Below, in pieces: positions 62,918-64,000 of a stretch of DNA of 64,000 nucleotides. Under the pieces are notes generated by a model. That model worked only from the letters and a program-made list of their open reading frames with translations, searched no databases and had not been told where the DNA came from. Position 1 is the first letter of the stretch; each line of letters opens with the position of its first letter. This DNA is from Cacajao melanocephalus (taxonomy: Eukaryota; Chordata; Mammalia; Primates; Pitheciidae). The stretch is taken from assembly GCA_963573385.1 (NCBI GenBank), contig CAUYLG010034897.1:109978-173977 (forward strand), in the 5' to 3' direction. The translations under genes and the position numbers were made by a program.

Positions 62918-63769
62918 AAAGGAAGGTGAGTTTCCTCTTGGTCTAAAATAACATATTGAATATGAAAGAACATGGAAAATGGATGGTGGGAGAAAGGTAT
63001 CATCACACATTTCAGAAGATAGAAGACTGTGAACTAAGGAGCAGCAGCAGGAAAGCACAGACGTCCTTGGGGTAGAATAAGATGTAATGTGGTTACAACA
63101 CAGAGTGCTTGTGAAGGGTGGTGGGTGAAGATTAACCTGGAGGGGCATTTTGAGGAGTACTGTGGTAGAACTTGACACTTCATAGTAAGAAATCAGGCAA
63201 TAGAAATTCACTGATAGTTTTTTAATGGGGAAAAGGGCAGAAAGATGTGCATTCTCAAATACAGATAAACAGAATACAGGATGAATTTGAGGGTAGCAAG
63301 GGGATATGAAATTAAATCATACTTGTAAAAGAATTTTGTAAAATAGTAAATATAAACCATGTGTAAAACAATTCTAAAATTTTCAATAGGAAGAAATAAA
63401 AATGAGTAAAATCTGGAAACAGGAAATGTGGTATTTAAAATAGTAAAGAAAAGCACTTATTGAGAATAGAATTGACTTAATAAACAATAATGGGAAAAGT
63501 AAAAACAGTGAGTTTTAATATGTCCACTACTAATTTTATTGTTAATAGGAAACCATACTAGGGTCCTTGTGCAGGAAACATGATTTAAATTATGTGTTCC
63601 AACGTAAAATTAAAACAGTTAAGAATTTGGAGAATTACTAGAAAATTAGGGTTGTTAGCAAGCCATACAATTTTAAGAGAATTTAAACCAATGTCATCTT
63701 AAGCAAAATATATTTATGAAAGTCAGACTATGAAAGTGAGGTAGTAAAATGCAAAAAGCTGGGACTCCA
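62918..63769. other. Unassigned DNA
   Basis: No recognisable gene or repeat. Minus-strand frames at 62804-63211 and 63208-63456 start inside the L1 or in unassigned DNA and show no domain. Confidence 0.4.
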
Positions 63770-64000
63770 TGTTTAGGTCCACTTCCAGGAACACTCCCTT
63801 CATGGAAGCCATCTTTCTCTCTCTTGGATTTCCCCTCTGGGGACCCCTTCCACACTCTCTCATGGAAGCCTGTCTTCCCCTCCTAAACTCCATCTCTCTC
63901 TATTCCCTTCCACTCAGTGTGGAAGCTGCTTTCCTCTCTTGGCTTTCCATCTTCATGGATTCTCTCACTCAGTGTGAGAGTTAGCTGTTTCTTTCTCTCT
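63770..64000 (+). repeat. Pyrimidine-rich degenerate tandem repeat, cut by window end
   Basis: Loosely repeated units of about 55-65 bp with 'catggaagccatctttctct', 'catggaagcctgtcttccc' and 'gtggaagctgctttcctctc'. The composition resembles U5 or repeat regions of some endogenous retroviral LTRs, but the family is not clear and the element continues beyond the window. Confidence 0.5.

Overview
The window reads as primate, most likely human, nuclear DNA. The evidence is seven Alu elements, several primate-age L1 copies, MIR and L2 fossils, Tigger and hAT DNA transposons, MaLR, ERVL and ERVK-type LTRs, and strong AT-richness with few CpGs. I find no host protein-coding gene, no convincing exon and no functional RNA gene. 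All long open frames are short, unsupported by codon structure, or fall inside repeats. It looks like an intergenic or deep-intronic, repeat-rich block. No bacterial-type system (operon, CRISPR, phage) is present.

Layout. 1-3.6 kb: an antisense L1 piece, then an old sense L1 3' end (about 690-3258) split by an unrecognised 634-bp segment, then an Alu. 3.8-9.6 kb: microsatellite, probable old LTR, L2 and MIR fossils, two Alus in opposite orientation. 9.6-17.8 kb: mostly unassigned AT-rich sequence with one L2, a GA microsatellite and a small palindrome. 17.8-23 kb: Tigger-like MITE, two Alus, a locally duplicated 210-bp segment, TA/TG repeats and an L1 3' end. 24-26.2 kb: a Tigger1 transposon fossil with an internal deletion. 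27.6-34.7 kb: AluJ-like element, L2 and MIR, and a two-ended hAT transposon (32067-33467) into which an old L1 3' end was inserted. 35.3-38.4 kb: a 5'-truncated primate L1 carrying an Alu with a clear target-site duplication. 40-46 kb: a near full-length, dead L1 with 5' UTR, ORF1 relic and ORF2 relic. 48.7-51.4 kb: an antisense MaLR LTR, an ERVK-type solo LTR, the probable 5' end of an old L1, a MaLR fragment and a 48-bp tandem duplication. 54.7-56.4 kb: two MIRs and an ERVL (MLT2-type) LTR with a little possible internal sequence. 57.8-59.8 kb: a duplicated 80-bp motif, MIR and L2. 60-62.9 kb: two L1 insertions with inversion, one simple twin-priming event and one composite cluster bounded by a 15-bp direct repeat. 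The window ends in a pyrimidine-rich degenerate repeat.

No genes act together here. The biology on show is the history of retrotransposition and DNA transposition: nested insertions, target-site duplications, 5' inversions and decay of coding capacity. Family names rest on recognition by eye, not on a database search; subfamily names are given only where the match seemed clear.
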